DNA of 14,639 bases from Bacteroidota bacterium. Its GTDB lineage: Bacteria > Bacteroidota > Bacteroidia > Chitinophagales > Chitinophagaceae. The notes below the pieces were generated by a model that ran no database searches, had not been told where the DNA came from, and saw only the letters and a list, made by a program, of their open reading frames with translations. The position numbers and the translations under genes were made by a program. Location: NCBI GenBank assembly GCA_028877005.1, contig JAGWPI010000394.1, positions 1 through 14,639 of the forward strand, written 5' to 3'. Shown here in pieces: positions 1 through 8,427 of this stretch; position 1 is the first letter of the stretch, and each line of letters begins with the position of its first letter.

Positions 1-245
1 AAATGACGGGACAATTAATGCAATGGCTTAAAAAGGGGGTTAATTTGGCCGTAGCTGTGCAGCGCTTAATAGACACCTATTTACCACAGCGGGTTGTATC
101 TGCCGTTCATCCGCCTTACCATGAGGTGGCAGGGGTGCCATTATTGGCACAAACAGCAGTTGGGGTTTTGGGGGTAGGCTGTTCCAATATAGGTATAGCT
201 CAAAAAAATACTACACAAAGTGCCCTGCGTTCGTTATCGGGCTAA
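1..245 (+). CDS. Unidentified protein, C-terminal fragment (5' end outside window)
   Basis: This is the 3' end of a plus-strand gene whose start lies left of the window. The frame is open from the left edge, and the first ATG (position 3) is probably internal. About 80 residues are visible. They read like real protein: a helix-like stretch (QWLKKGVNLAVAVQRLID), then an alternating hydrophobic/Gly part (GVPLLAQTAVGVLGVGC) and a polar tail ending in SLSG. The other two plus-strand frames hit stops early. I do not recognise the family and see no catalytic motif. A short GC-rich hairpin follows the stop. No function is proposed. Confidence 0.5.
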   Translation, partial: MTGQLMQWLKKGVNLAVAVQRLIDTYLPQRVVSAVHPPYHEVAGVPLLAQTAVGVLGVGCSNIGIAQKNTTQSALRSLSG

Positions 246-253
246 TTATGGGC

Positions 254-269
254 GGGGCATGAAGGCCCC
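254..269 (+). terminator. Possible weak stem-loop after the first gene
   Basis: GGGGC (254-258) and GCCCC (265-269) form a 5-bp GC stem with a 6-nt loop, 9 bp after the stop at 245. No U-tract follows, so it is at best a weak or factor-dependent terminator. Confidence 0.25.
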
Positions 270-343
270 TACAATTACATTATCATCCGGCTGCGGTAAA
301 TCACCCTATACAATGCAAATCTGGCATATTCTATACAAAACAA

Positions 344-372
344 TTGTTTCATAGCCAAACCGTTTACCTTTG
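344..372 (+). promoter_or_regulatory. Bacteroidota-type promoter for the DUF3109-lutB-deacetylase genes
   Basis: TTG at 344-346 (-33 element) and TACCTTTG at 365-372 (a perfect TAnnTTTG -7 element) are separated by 18 nt, within the usual range for the primary sigma factor of Bacteroidota. The predicted transcript would start near 378, leaving an untranslated leader of about 28 nt before the ATG at 406. This is the best-formed promoter in the left part of the window and probably drives all three downstream genes. Confidence 0.65.
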
Positions 373-405
373 TAATGAATACACATTTAAACCGATATTT
401 TTAAC

Positions 406-996
406 ATGATAGCAATTGATAATGTTTTGATTAGTGATGCTGTGGTAGAACAACAATTTGTGTGCGATTTAAACAAATGTAAAGGTGGCTGTTGTGAGGA
501 TGGTGATGCGGGGGCACCACTGGAAGTGGCGGAATTGCCTTTGCTGAAAGAAAGCCTGGAAGCGGCCAAACCATTTATGAGTGCCGAAGGACTGGCAGAA
601 CTGCAAAAACAGGGCGAGGCCATATATGATAAAGAATTTGGCTGGGTTACACCCACCATTGGCAGTGGTATTTGTATTTATGGCCAACGCGATGCTAAAG
701 GGATTATTCTCTGTGCTTTTGAACAAGCCCATAGGGCGGGATTAACACAATGGAAAAAGCCGATTAGCTGCCACCTGTACCCCATTCGTATTTCGGAGAG
801 TAAGAAACATACAGATGTGGAATATGTGAACTATGAACCTAGAGAAACCTTATGCAGTCCGGCTTGCCAATTAGGCCAACAACTTAAAATGCCGGTATAT
901 ATTTTTTTGAAAGAGGCACTGATTAGAAAATATGGTACCGAATTTTATGAGGCATTGGCAGCTACCGCAGAAAATATGCAGCTTCAAAAAAAATAA
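406..996 (+). CDS. DUF3109 family cysteine-rich protein
   Basis: A 196-residue soluble protein with nine cysteines in the pattern typical of DUF3109, a family related to the YkgJ zinc/iron-chelating proteins: C20, C25, C29-C30 near the N-terminus (KCKGGCCEDGD), then C90, C103, C122 (in SCHLYPIR), C150 and C154. The spacing suggests binding of a metal or an Fe-S cluster; this is inferred from the family, and no biochemical role is known to me. Length and motif order fit a complete protein. The ATG at 406 sits about 28 nt after a predicted transcription start, and no upstream in-frame start is competitive. The next gene, lutB, encodes an Fe-S protein and begins 49 nt downstream, so the two may be co-transcribed and could share a cluster or redox role. 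Confidence 0.85.
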   Translation: MIAIDNVLISDAVVEQQFVCDLNKCKGGCCEDGDAGAPLEVAELPLLKESLEAAKPFMSAEGLAELQKQGEAIYDKEFGWVTPTIGSGICIYGQRDAKGIILCAFEQAHRAGLTQWKKPISCHLYPIRISESKKHTDVEYVNYEPRETLCSPACQLGQQLKMPVYIFLKEALIRKYGTEFYEALAATAENMQLQKK

Positions 997-1006
997 TTAG
1001 GAAATG

Positions 1007-1029
1007 GCCAATCTGCTTTATGTATTGGC
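1007..1029 (+). other. Inverted repeat between the DUF3109 gene and lutB
   Basis: GCCAAT (1007-1012) and ATTGGC (1024-1029) can pair around an 11-nt loop. No real U-tract follows (TTTAAAATAAAAAGG), so full termination before lutB is unlikely. It may be an mRNA processing or stability element, or chance. Confidence 0.25.
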
Positions 1030-1045
1030 TTTAAAATAAAAAGGT

Positions 1046-2425
1046 ATGAATAAAAATGCAGCAGGATTCATTGCCAAAAGCACCATTAAGGCTCCCGATT
1101 TAGACCATCGCCGCAAAATTAATTTCAACATCGGTAAATACAATGCGGCTGTTCCTAAGGGGCAACAACAATTTACCGACTTGCTATCGGTGCGTGAAAA
1201 AGCCAAAAATATAAAGTGGCGGGCGATGGAGCAATTAGATACCTTATTAGAACAATTTGAAAAAAACATTACTGCCCGTGGTGCTAAAGTATTGTGGGCC
1301 GAAACAGCAGAACAAGCATTGGCCGCTATTGATGCTATTTGTCAAGAAAAAAACTGTACTACAGTGGTAAAGAGCAAGAGTATGGTGACTGAAGAAATTC
1401 ATTTAAACCATTTTTTAGCCGCTAAGGGTATTGAGAGTGTAGAAACAGATTTGGGGGAATATATTCAGCAATTAGATGATGAACCCCCTTACCATATTGT
1501 TACCCCTGCCATGCACAAAAGCAAGGAGGATGTGGCGAAATTATTTGCCGATAAACTGGGGGTGCCTTCGGGACTAACACCACAGGAAATTACACAGGTA
1601 GCTCGACAAAAGTTACGCGAAAAATATATTGCTGCTCAAATTGGTATTACCGGTGCTAATTTTATTTTACCCGATATTGGAGGTATTGCCCTTACCGAGA
1701 ATGAGGGCAATGCGCGTTTAACCACGGCTTGGCCTAACACGCATATTGTTATTGTGGGTATTGAAAAAGTTTTGCCTTCAGTGCATGACCTGCCTTTGTT
1801 TTGGCCTTTGTTGGCTTCCTTTGGAACCGGTCAAATGGTTACCGTATATAACTCTATCATCACCGGCCCGCGCCAACCGGGTGAGGCAAATGGACCGGAA
1901 GATATGTATGTTATTTTATTAGATAATGGTCGCACTAACTTATTAGCCAATACCAAAACCCGTGAGGCTTTATACTGTATTCGTTGCGGTGCTTGTTTAA
2001 ATGCTTGTCCGGTGTATAAAAATATTGGGGGGCATAGTTACGACACTACTTATAGTGGCCCTATTGGCAGTGTAATTACGCCGCATTTAAAGGGCATGAA
2101 AGACTACCAACACCTCAGCTTTGCTTCTTCGTTGTGCGGTAATTGTACCCAGGTTTGTCCGGTTAGAATTAACCTGCACGAACTGCTGTTGGAAAACCGC
2201 CATGAATCGGTACAAGAGGGCAACAGTAGTTTAGCAGAGCGGTTGGCTTGGAAGGCTTGGAAAACGGCTAGTCTGCATAGAGGTATGATGAATACGGGTA
2301 GTGGCGCATTAAAAACGAAAATGGTGCAACGTTTATTCAAGGGATGGACTACACATAGAACACCTTTACAGTTTAGTCCTAAAACATTCAATGAAATGTG
2401 GCAGCAACAGCAGCAGCCCCAATAG
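1046..2425 (+). CDS. lutB: LutB/LldF-type L-lactate oxidation iron-sulfur protein
   Basis: A 459-residue protein of the LutB/LldF family, the iron-sulfur electron-transfer subunit of the LutABC L-lactate dehydrogenase system, which oxidises L-lactate to pyruvate and works in the cytoplasm. An N-terminal LUD domain (about residues 60-290) contains the family stretch around SKSMVTEEI and GANFILPDIGGI. It is followed by two ferredoxin-type clusters: C311-IR-C314-GA-C317-LNA-C321-P and C364-GN-C367-TQV-C371-P. These are the expected two [4Fe-4S] ligand sets. Length is normal for the family. The C-terminal tail ends in a glutamine run (QQQQQPQ). It is preceded by the DUF3109 gene and followed after 12 nt by a deacetylase-like gene. 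The usual partners LutA (CCG-domain protein) and LutC (LUD protein) are absent from this window, so they must lie elsewhere if the pathway is complete. Confidence 0.92.
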   Translation: MNKNAAGFIAKSTIKAPDLDHRRKINFNIGKYNAAVPKGQQQFTDLLSVREKAKNIKWRAMEQLDTLLEQFEKNITARGAKVLWAETAEQALAAIDAICQEKNCTTVVKSKSMVTEEIHLNHFLAAKGIESVETDLGEYIQQLDDEPPYHIVTPAMHKSKEDVAKLFADKLGVPSGLTPQEITQVARQKLREKYIAAQIGITGANFILPDIGGIALTENEGNARLTTAWPNTHIVIVGIEKVLPSVHDLPLFWPLLASFGTGQMVTVYNSIITGPRQPGEANGPEDMYVILLDNGRTNLLANTKTREALYCIRCGACLNACPVYKNIGGHSYDTTYSGPIGSVITPHLKGMKDYQHLSFASSLCGNCTQVCPVRINLHELLLENRHESVQEGNSSLAERLAWKAWKTASLHRGMMNTGSGALKTKMVQRLFKGWTTHRTPLQFSPKTFNEMWQQQQQPQ

Positions 2426-2437
2426 CCCACAACGCCT

Positions 2438-3757
2438 ATGATGCAAGAAACACCACCGCATTGGTTGTTTGCAGAACTGCCCTCACCCCGACTGAGTTAC
2501 ATTGTACAAACTGTATTGGGTGCACATTGGCAAGTAGTGCATGATATGCAAACATTTATTCAAGCCGAAGGGGTTAAATTGAATTATTCTGCCATCACCA
2601 TATCAACTACTTGTTGGCAAATTACGCCACATAGTTTGTTGTTTGAAAAGGGCATCCATGCACAACAGATTGTGCTGGAAGAAAAACAAGGCTTACCGGT
2701 ATTTTTTGGAAATGATGATGCATTGGGCTTTGATGTATTGGCCGCTTCTTTTTATTTGCTGGCACGCTATGAAGAATATTTACCCTTTACAGAAGATGCC
2801 TTTGGGCGCTTTCCGGTGCAAGAAAGCTTAGCTTATCGGGGTAATTTTTTGTTGTTGCCTTTAATACAACTTTGGCAGCAACAGTTAAAAGAGCGCTTGC
2901 AGCAACTATTTCCTGAAGTAGTATTTCCGCCGCAGCATTTTCAATTTATACCAAGTTTTGATATTGATATTGCCTATAAATACCACTACCGTGGGCTATG
3001 GCATAATCTTTCGGTATTTTTTAAGAGCTTGCTGATAGGGCAATGGGAAGATTTTATAGAAGCAGCAAATGTGTTGGCAGGCAAACAACGGGATCCCTTT
3101 GATGTATTTCCACAATTGTTGGCTACCCTTCAGGAAAAACAACTACCTGCCCAATTCTTTTTTCTGGTAGCACTTCACAATAAAGGGGTAGATAAAAATA
3201 TCAATCCCTACGTTAAGGGTATGCAACAGTTAATACATCGTATCAGTACCCTACATCAAACGGGCATTCATTTATCAGTACAAAGTCATCATGCGCATGT
3301 GCTGAACAATGCAGAAGCGGAGCTGGACATATTAACCCGCATTACCCAAAAAAACATACAAGCCAACCGATTCCATTACCTGCATTTTCAGTTACCCCAA
3401 CAGTATGAACAACTGTTGGCATTGGGCATTACAGCAGATTACTCCATGGGATATAGCACTGTAAATGGTTTTAGGGCATCGTATGCCAACCCTTTTTTGT
3501 GGTACAACCTTTTGCAAGAAAAAATAACCAACTTAACGGTATACCCTTTTTGTTGGATGGATACCGCCTGTATATTCCAACAAAAACTATCTCCTGAAAA
3601 TGCTTATACACAGTTGCAACAATTGGTACATATTACCCAACAAGTAGGTGGATATTGTACACCTGTATGGCATAACCACTGTTTAAGCACAGAAAAAAAA
3701 CATTTACCCTGGCTAATGGCTTTTACTAATTTTATGGCACAACAGCAACTTACCTAA
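2438..3757 (+). CDS. Polysaccharide deacetylase-like protein (DUF7033 type)
   Basis: A 439-residue protein resembling the Bacteroidota group with an N-terminal DUF7033-like region (about residues 20-165, including LAASFYLLARYEEY) and a C-terminal NodB-like deacetylase fold. The strand-1 metal motif is visible as SFDIDIAYKY, with D175 and D177. The position where relatives carry an HPSY-type histidine motif reads GIHLSVQSHHAH here, with H278. The C-terminal catalytic-strand regions (PFCWMDTACIF, then VWHNHCLS) follow the usual order, with the late histidine in WHNHC. It has no signal peptide, so it is probably cytoplasmic or membrane-peripheral. The substrate is unknown; relatives often sit near cell-envelope or glycan genes. 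It begins 12 nt after lutB, so it is probably co-transcribed. A second ATG at 2441 is equally possible. Its stop is 1 nt from the convergent EamA gene's stop. Confidence 0.75.
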   Translation: MMQETPPHWLFAELPSPRLSYIVQTVLGAHWQVVHDMQTFIQAEGVKLNYSAITISTTCWQITPHSLLFEKGIHAQQIVLEEKQGLPVFFGNDDALGFDVLAASFYLLARYEEYLPFTEDAFGRFPVQESLAYRGNFLLLPLIQLWQQQLKERLQQLFPEVVFPPQHFQFIPSFDIDIAYKYHYRGLWHNLSVFFKSLLIGQWEDFIEAANVLAGKQRDPFDVFPQLLATLQEKQLPAQFFFLVALHNKGVDKNINPYVKGMQQLIHRISTLHQTGIHLSVQSHHAHVLNNAEAELDILTRITQKNIQANRFHYLHFQLPQQYEQLLALGITADYSMGYSTVNGFRASYANPFLWYNLLQEKITNLTVYPFCWMDTACIFQQKLSPENAYTQLQQLVHITQQVGGYCTPVWHNHCLSTEKKHLPWLMAFTNFMAQQQLT

Positions 3758-3758
3758 G

Positions 3759-4676
3759 TTACATACCGTCGGCATCTGCAATGAGTGGGGCAGGCTTATG
3801 CACACTTTTGTTTACCAAATAAACACCCAATAGTGTAATAACCGAACCTACAATATTAAAAAGGGTAAGTGGTTCTTGTAAAAGAGCAGCACCAATAAAT
3901 AAGGCAACCACCGGATTAATATATGCATACAAAGCCGCCACCGATGGGGTTAAATGCTGCATGGTATATAAAAAAGCGATATAAGCAATAATAGAGCCTA
4001 CCACAACTAAATAAATAAGCGCCAACCATGACAATAATGGTACTTGTTGAAAAGGTATATGCTGACCGGTGGCCAAAGAAAGAAGACCTATTAACACCGA
4101 AGCAGTGATCATTTGCCAACCGAGCGAATACTGGGGTTTAATAGGAAGCGTATTTTTAGACAATAAAATTGTGCCTATACTCCAGCCAATGGTAGCCATT
4201 AAACAGAGCAGTATACCGGTTACATAACTAGAACCATGGTGGTGTGAGGCATCTTCATAAAACACCAACAGTATACCCCCAAAACCCAATGCTAAGCCAA
4301 AAAAGGTAAGCGCAGAGGGCTTGTTATTTTTATTAATGAATAGCTCTAATAAAACAACAAATAAAGGGTATAAAGCGGCAATCAATGCGGCCAATCCGCT
4401 GGAAATATAGGCTACACTCCAAGTACTAAGGCCATTGGATAAAAAGAAAGTAAAAAAGCCTATACCCGCCATAAGCGCCAATTGCCTTAGGGTAGGCAAC
4501 TTTTCGCCCCTCATTAAAAAATAAGCAAGGATAATAGTACCGGCAATGAATTGACGAACGGCAGATAATTGTAAACCCGGCAAACCTTTTACCCCTACCT
4601 TACTCATTACCCAGGTAGAACCCCATAATACGCTGGTAGCAGTAAAAGCAATATAGGCTTTTGTTTTTGTTTGCAT
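3759..4676 (-). CDS. EamA family (DMT superfamily) transporter
   Basis: A 305-residue inner-membrane protein with about ten hydrophobic helices arranged as two EamA repeats (about residues 8-140 and 155-290). The N-terminal helix carries the family signature (VLWGSTWVMSK), and the second repeat opens with GWSIGTILLSK. This is the 10-TMS drug/metabolite transporter superfamily: export of amino acids, metabolites or drugs, or nucleotide-sugar-type exchange. The substrate cannot be predicted from sequence. A short polar tail (residues about 290-305) follows the last helix. It lies downstream of purH on the same strand, with a terminator-like hairpin between them, so it probably has separate or attenuated transcription. 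It is convergent with the deacetylase-like gene, with 1 nt between the two stops. Confidence 0.88.
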   Translation of the reverse strand: MQTKTKAYIAFTATSVLWGSTWVMSKVGVKGLPGLQLSAVRQFIAGTIILAYFLMRGEKLPTLRQLALMAGIGFFTFFLSNGLSTWSVAYISSGLAALIAALYPLFVVLLELFINKNNKPSALTFFGLALGFGGILLVFYEDASHHHGSSYVTGILLCLMATIGWSIGTILLSKNTLPIKPQYSLGWQMITASVLIGLLSLATGQHIPFQQVPLLSWLALIYLVVVGSIIAYIAFLYTMQHLTPSVAALYAYINPVVALFIGAALLQEPLTLFNIVGSVITLLGVYLVNKSVHKPAPLIADADGM

Positions 4677-4684
4677 ATGTTGTT

Positions 4685-4712
4685 AAAAAGCCAAAGGTTG
4701 TACCAATGGCTT
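4685..4712 (-). terminator. Terminator-like hairpin between purH and the EamA gene
   Basis: Read on the minus strand, AAGCCA, a TT bulge, GGT, a 3-nt loop, ACC, a TT bulge and TGGCTT form an interrupted palindrome (4688-4712). It ends in a short T-run (five T, including the end of the stem). It lies 38 nt after the purH stop and 11 nt before the EamA ATG. It could partly terminate purH transcripts or structure the EamA leader. Confidence 0.5.
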
Positions 4713-4750
4713 ATTATTTGTATAAATTAATCATTCAATAACCCCTAGCA

Positions 4751-6259
4751 TTAGTGTTTAAAATGACGTAACCCTGTAAACACCATAGCTAAATTATTTT
4801 CTACACAATAGTCAATGCTATCTTTGTCACGAATAGAGCCTCCGGGTTGTATATAACATTGAATACCGGCGGCATGGGCTATTTGCACACAATCATTAAA
4901 CGGGAAAAAGGCATCACTGGCCAAAACAGCTCCCTCCAATGAAAAATGAAACTGCTGCGCTTTTTCAATGGCATGGCGCAAAGCATCTATTCTAGAGGTT
5001 TGTCCACAACCCTTCCCCACCAATTGTTTATTCTTCACCAAGGCAATAGCGTTACTCTTTAAATGCTTACACACCAAATTAGCAAACAATAAATTTTCTT
5101 TTTCTTCTGCTGTAGTTTTCCGGCCGCCAACTTCTTTGTACTCAACAATATTACCTTCATCGGCCGTTTGTTGCAACATACCGTTAAGGAGTGTTTTTTG
5201 TTGTTGTTTGTGTAATTGAATATTGGGTTGCAATTGTAGTAAAATGCGGTTCTTCTTTAACTGCAAAATACTCAGCGCTTCGGCATCAAAGCCCGGCGCT
5301 ATCAGTACTTCAAAAAATATTTCCTGAATAGCCAATGCAGTGGCAGCATCTACCACATGGTCGGTAATCAGCACGCCGCCAAAAGCACTTTCCGGATCGC
5401 CGGCCAAAGCTGCTTCCCAACTTTCTTTCAGGGTAGGTCGCTCTGCAATGCCGCATACGTTGGTATGTTTAAAAATAGCAAATACCGGCTCACGAGCCAC
5501 CGATTTAATATCCAATAACAATTGAATAGCAGCTTCAACATCTACCAAATTATTATACGACAATTCTTTGCCATGCAATTGCTGAAATAATGTACTTAAA
5601 TGACCGGAAAAAGCTGCTTGCTGGTGCGGATTTTCACCATACCGCAAAACTTGCTCTACTGTTTTTTCGGGTGGGGTAAAATATTGGTGAATTGCCATAT
5701 CATAATGCATTACCACCTCAAAAGCCTTAGCAGCAAAGGCACGCCGTTGTTCTATAGTAGTAGCGCCATGTTGTTGCTGTAACAACTGTAATAAAGCAAC
5801 ATAATCTTCTTTAGCAGCTACTACCATAACGTCTTTAAAATTTTTAGCAGCTGCCCGTATCATTGAAGGACCGCCAATATCAATTTTCTCAATAATTTTT
5901 GCTTCTTCCCGGGTAGCGGCTACCGTTTCTTCAAAAGGGTATAAATCCACAATCACCAAATCAATTTCGGGGATGGCATAGGTTTGCATTTCGGCCATAT
6001 CCTGTGCCTCGGCCCTACGGCCTAAAATACCCCCAAAAACAGCCGGATGCAGGGTTTTTACCCTGCCACCCAAAATACTGGGATAATGGGTAAGTGTTTC
6101 AACCCCTATACAAGGTACACCCACTTCTTTTTCTAAAAACTGTTGGGTACCACCGGTGGAATAGATGGTAATGCCTAAAGCATGTAATTGTTGGGCTATG
6201 GGCGCTAATCCATCTTTGTAAAAAACGGAAATTAAGGCCGACTTCATTTGTTTTTGCAT
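4751..6259 (-). CDS. purH: Bifunctional AICAR transformylase / IMP cyclohydrolase
   Basis: PurH catalyses the last two steps of de novo purine synthesis: 10-formyl-THF-dependent formylation of AICAR to FAICAR, then ring closure to IMP, in the cytosol. The N-terminal MGS-like cyclohydrolase domain (about residues 1-150) shows SALISVFYKDGL, STGGTQ (34-39) and GGRVKTLHP (64-72). The C-terminal transformylase domain carries the catalytic Lys-His pair at K264-H265 in FKHTNVCG, plus EVGGRKT, GKGCGQTSR, SDAFFPF and PGGSIRD. At 502 residues it is complete and of normal Bacteroidota length. M5 (6247) is an alternative start. It lies 42 nt downstream of comEC on the same strand. A perfect TACATTTG -7 element about 90 nt upstream, inside the comEC 3' end, may give it its own promoter. 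Confidence 0.97.
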   Translation of the reverse strand: MQKQMKSALISVFYKDGLAPIAQQLHALGITIYSTGGTQQFLEKEVGVPCIGVETLTHYPSILGGRVKTLHPAVFGGILGRRAEAQDMAEMQTYAIPEIDLVIVDLYPFEETVAATREEAKIIEKIDIGGPSMIRAAAKNFKDVMVVAAKEDYVALLQLLQQQHGATTIEQRRAFAAKAFEVVMHYDMAIHQYFTPPEKTVEQVLRYGENPHQQAAFSGHLSTLFQQLHGKELSYNNLVDVEAAIQLLLDIKSVAREPVFAIFKHTNVCGIAERPTLKESWEAALAGDPESAFGGVLITDHVVDAATALAIQEIFFEVLIAPGFDAEALSILQLKKNRILLQLQPNIQLHKQQQKTLLNGMLQQTADEGNIVEYKEVGGRKTTAEEKENLLFANLVCKHLKSNAIALVKNKQLVGKGCGQTSRIDALRHAIEKAQQFHFSLEGAVLASDAFFPFNDCVQIAHAAGIQCYIQPGGSIRDKDSIDYCVENNLAMVFTGLRHFKH

Positions 6260-6301
6260 ACAATGGTTGGGTTGATGTGTTGCCGGAATAACCCGCGGTG
6301 G

Positions 6302-8413
6302 CTATAAGTTTACCACAAAAGCCCCCGACTCGGGAATAGAATGAAGGCGCAAATGTAAAGCCTCTGCTTCTTTTTTCCATTGATTGATTTTCCACAACGG
6401 ATTACTGGCATCGGCAACAAATTGCCGGCAAGGCCATTGTTGAATAATTTCTTGCAAAGAAATGTTGGGGTTTTGAGAAAGGATAATGATATGGGGTGGT
6501 TGGGTATTTATTACCGTTTTGTTGGCAATGGGGCGGTTTAACCATAGAATGGTTGTATGTGATAAGGTGATGATTTTAGGGGCAATTAATTGGGTATCTA
6601 ATACTTGCACCGTTTGTATGCGATGCCATAAACGAGAGGGTTCTATATGAAAATTGCGCAGATAGCCCGCTTGCCAATAAACCGATGCACCCATAAATTG
6701 ACATTGTCTACCCCGAATAATATCAATAGCAGTTTGTTGGGGTACTTGGTACACAATTAGTTTTTGCTGTTGTTCCTTTGTCCAAAAATTAACTGACCGT
6801 AAAATAGCAAAACCCAATAAAGCCACTAACGATACCCATATGCCAATTGTACGGCGTTGAAACAAGGCCACCATTATGCCTACAATAGCCACAAAAATAA
6901 ACGCCACCTGCCAGCTATTGAGTAGTATGCCACCCCAAACGGCATGGGGCCATTGGTATATGGCCACAATACCGGCATTCATCCATGCAATACCCTTACC
7001 CATTAGGCCACCTAACCATGAGGCCAACAAAGGAAATGGCGCAAAGAGTAATACAGCCATTAACCCATATAACAACAATCCGGAAAGGGGCACTACCCAG
7101 CAATTGGCTAATAAAAAATACAGGGGAAACTGATGAAAATGATACCAGCTAATGGGTGTGGTAAACACTTGTGCCGACAAAGTAACAGCCACCAATTGAG
7201 CCGCCGGTTGCCAAGGAATTACCCGAATAACCCCCTGCAGCACCAGCGATTGAAAAACCACAATACCCAGCACTGCTGCATAACTAAGTTGAAAACCCAC
7301 ATCCCATAAATTAAAAGGCTGCCACAATAACAACAAAAAAGCAGAGGCCGCCAAGTTATTATACATAGGGGCATTTCTATTGAACCATTTACCCAATATA
7401 AGCATGGAAAACATAACAGCACTGCGGGCTATAGAAGGCATGCCGCCGGCAATGGCCGTAAACAAACCTATTACTAATAGCATCACAATATATTTAAACG
7501 GTCGCCAACTGGGTGTACGTTCTAAAGGAGCCAATAAAAAATACAGCAAACCATATATCATGCCCAAGTGCAAGCCACTAATGGCAATAATATGTACCAC
7601 CCCTACATTGCTGTAAGCCTGCACCAATTCGCGGTCTAAAAAATGCCGATAGCCTATAAGCAAAGCAGCAGCCACCGCACGTTCCTCACTATCAGGCAAA
7701 TAGTGTTGCAGTTGCTTCAATACCCATAAACGTAGCGACCAAAGTACGGTGGTTGGGTGATAAGTAGGGGTAGAAGGCAATAAGGTAATAGCTTGGGCAG
7801 ACAAAAAACTTTGGTAATAAATACCCTGGCGATGGCACCAAGCAATATAATCAAACGCCCCGGGGTTGCCGGAATTTGCAATTGGCTGCACATTTGTTTG
7901 CACCCAGCCTATACTACCCGGCTGTAAGACAGGAAGCAGCCGCATTAGTGCCGAATCTTTTTTAAAATAAAGGATGATTTTACCCGAAGCCTCTACCGCC
8001 TTTTGGGCTTTGGCATGGTATTGTAGGGTAGCCACTACTTTATAAGTTTTATCGCGTTGCACAGGTGGTTCATCTAACTGCACCCTTAAGGTATTAATAC
8101 CCGGTTGCAATAGGATGGCGGGTTGGGTATGCACTACTTGTTGTGTATATACAGCCATACCCAATACCACCAACAACAACTGTAACAAAATACCTTTTAC
8201 CCAATACCACCGGTACTGCCAAGCTAAGGGTTTACATTGCGCTACAACTAACCCAATACCACCCAATACACCAACCACCAACCATATTTTAGCAGGCAGC
8301 GCTACAACAGATTGTACCCAAATACCCAATACAAGCGGCAATAATAAACGCAGCATGGGTGCGGATTGTAGCCAAGAGGGGCCAAACGAAGCGGATTTAG
8401 AAGACATTGGCAT
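6302..8413 (-). CDS. comEC: ComEC/Rec2 family DNA uptake channel
   Basis: An integral membrane protein that in relatives moves single-stranded DNA across the inner membrane during natural transformation. From the chosen start it has about 703 residues. N-terminal helices and a DUF4131-type OB-like region (about residues 10-200) are followed by the Competence domain (about 235-510), with IAISGLHLGMIYGLL near residue 278, GGMPSIARSAVM, and DVGFQLSYAAVLGI. The C-terminal 150 residues (after about 550) lack the HxHxDH motif of metallo-beta-lactamase domains, so the nuclease-like part is absent or degenerate; this is common in Bacteroidota. The frame is open to an ATG at 8458, but a promoter lies at 8428-8459, so I place the start at M16 (8413) or M18 (8407) of that longer frame. 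comEC leads a probable comEC-purH transcript. Confidence 0.9.
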   Translation of the reverse strand: MPMSSKSASFGPSWLQSAPMLRLLLPLVLGIWVQSVVALPAKIWLVVGVLGGIGLVVAQCKPLAWQYRWYWVKGILLQLLLVVLGMAVYTQQVVHTQPAILLQPGINTLRVQLDEPPVQRDKTYKVVATLQYHAKAQKAVEASGKIILYFKKDSALMRLLPVLQPGSIGWVQTNVQPIANSGNPGAFDYIAWCHRQGIYYQSFLSAQAITLLPSTPTYHPTTVLWSLRLWVLKQLQHYLPDSEERAVAAALLIGYRHFLDRELVQAYSNVGVVHIIAISGLHLGMIYGLLYFLLAPLERTPSWRPFKYIVMLLVIGLFTAIAGGMPSIARSAVMFSMLILGKWFNRNAPMYNNLAASAFLLLLWQPFNLWDVGFQLSYAAVLGIVVFQSLVLQGVIRVIPWQPAAQLVAVTLSAQVFTTPISWYHFHQFPLYFLLANCWVVPLSGLLLYGLMAVLLFAPFPLLASWLGGLMGKGIAWMNAGIVAIYQWPHAVWGGILLNSWQVAFIFVAIVGIMVALFQRRTIGIWVSLVALLGFAILRSVNFWTKEQQQKLIVYQVPQQTAIDIIRGRQCQFMGASVYWQAGYLRNFHIEPSRLWHRIQTVQVLDTQLIAPKIITLSHTTILWLNRPIANKTVINTQPPHIIILSQNPNISLQEIIQQWPCRQFVADASNPLWKINQWKKEAEALHLRLHSIPESGAFVVNL
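6349..6369 (-). promoter_or_regulatory. Candidate purH promoter inside the comEC 3' end
   Basis: On the minus strand this reads AAGCAGAGG, 2 nt, TTACATTTGC, and includes a perfect TAnnTTTG -7 element (TACATTTG, 6357 to 6350). No good TTTG -33 element is visible at the right spacing. It lies about 90 nt before the purH ATG. A near-identical block precedes the carbamoyl phosphate synthetase gene (12903-12924). Confidence 0.35.
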
Positions 8414-8427
8414 AAAGATTGAAAAAA

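Noticed and set aside
246..405. Small gene or riboswitch before the DUF3109 gene
   Set aside because: The predicted transcript starts at about 378, leaving too short a leader for a riboswitch, and no frame of useful length is present.
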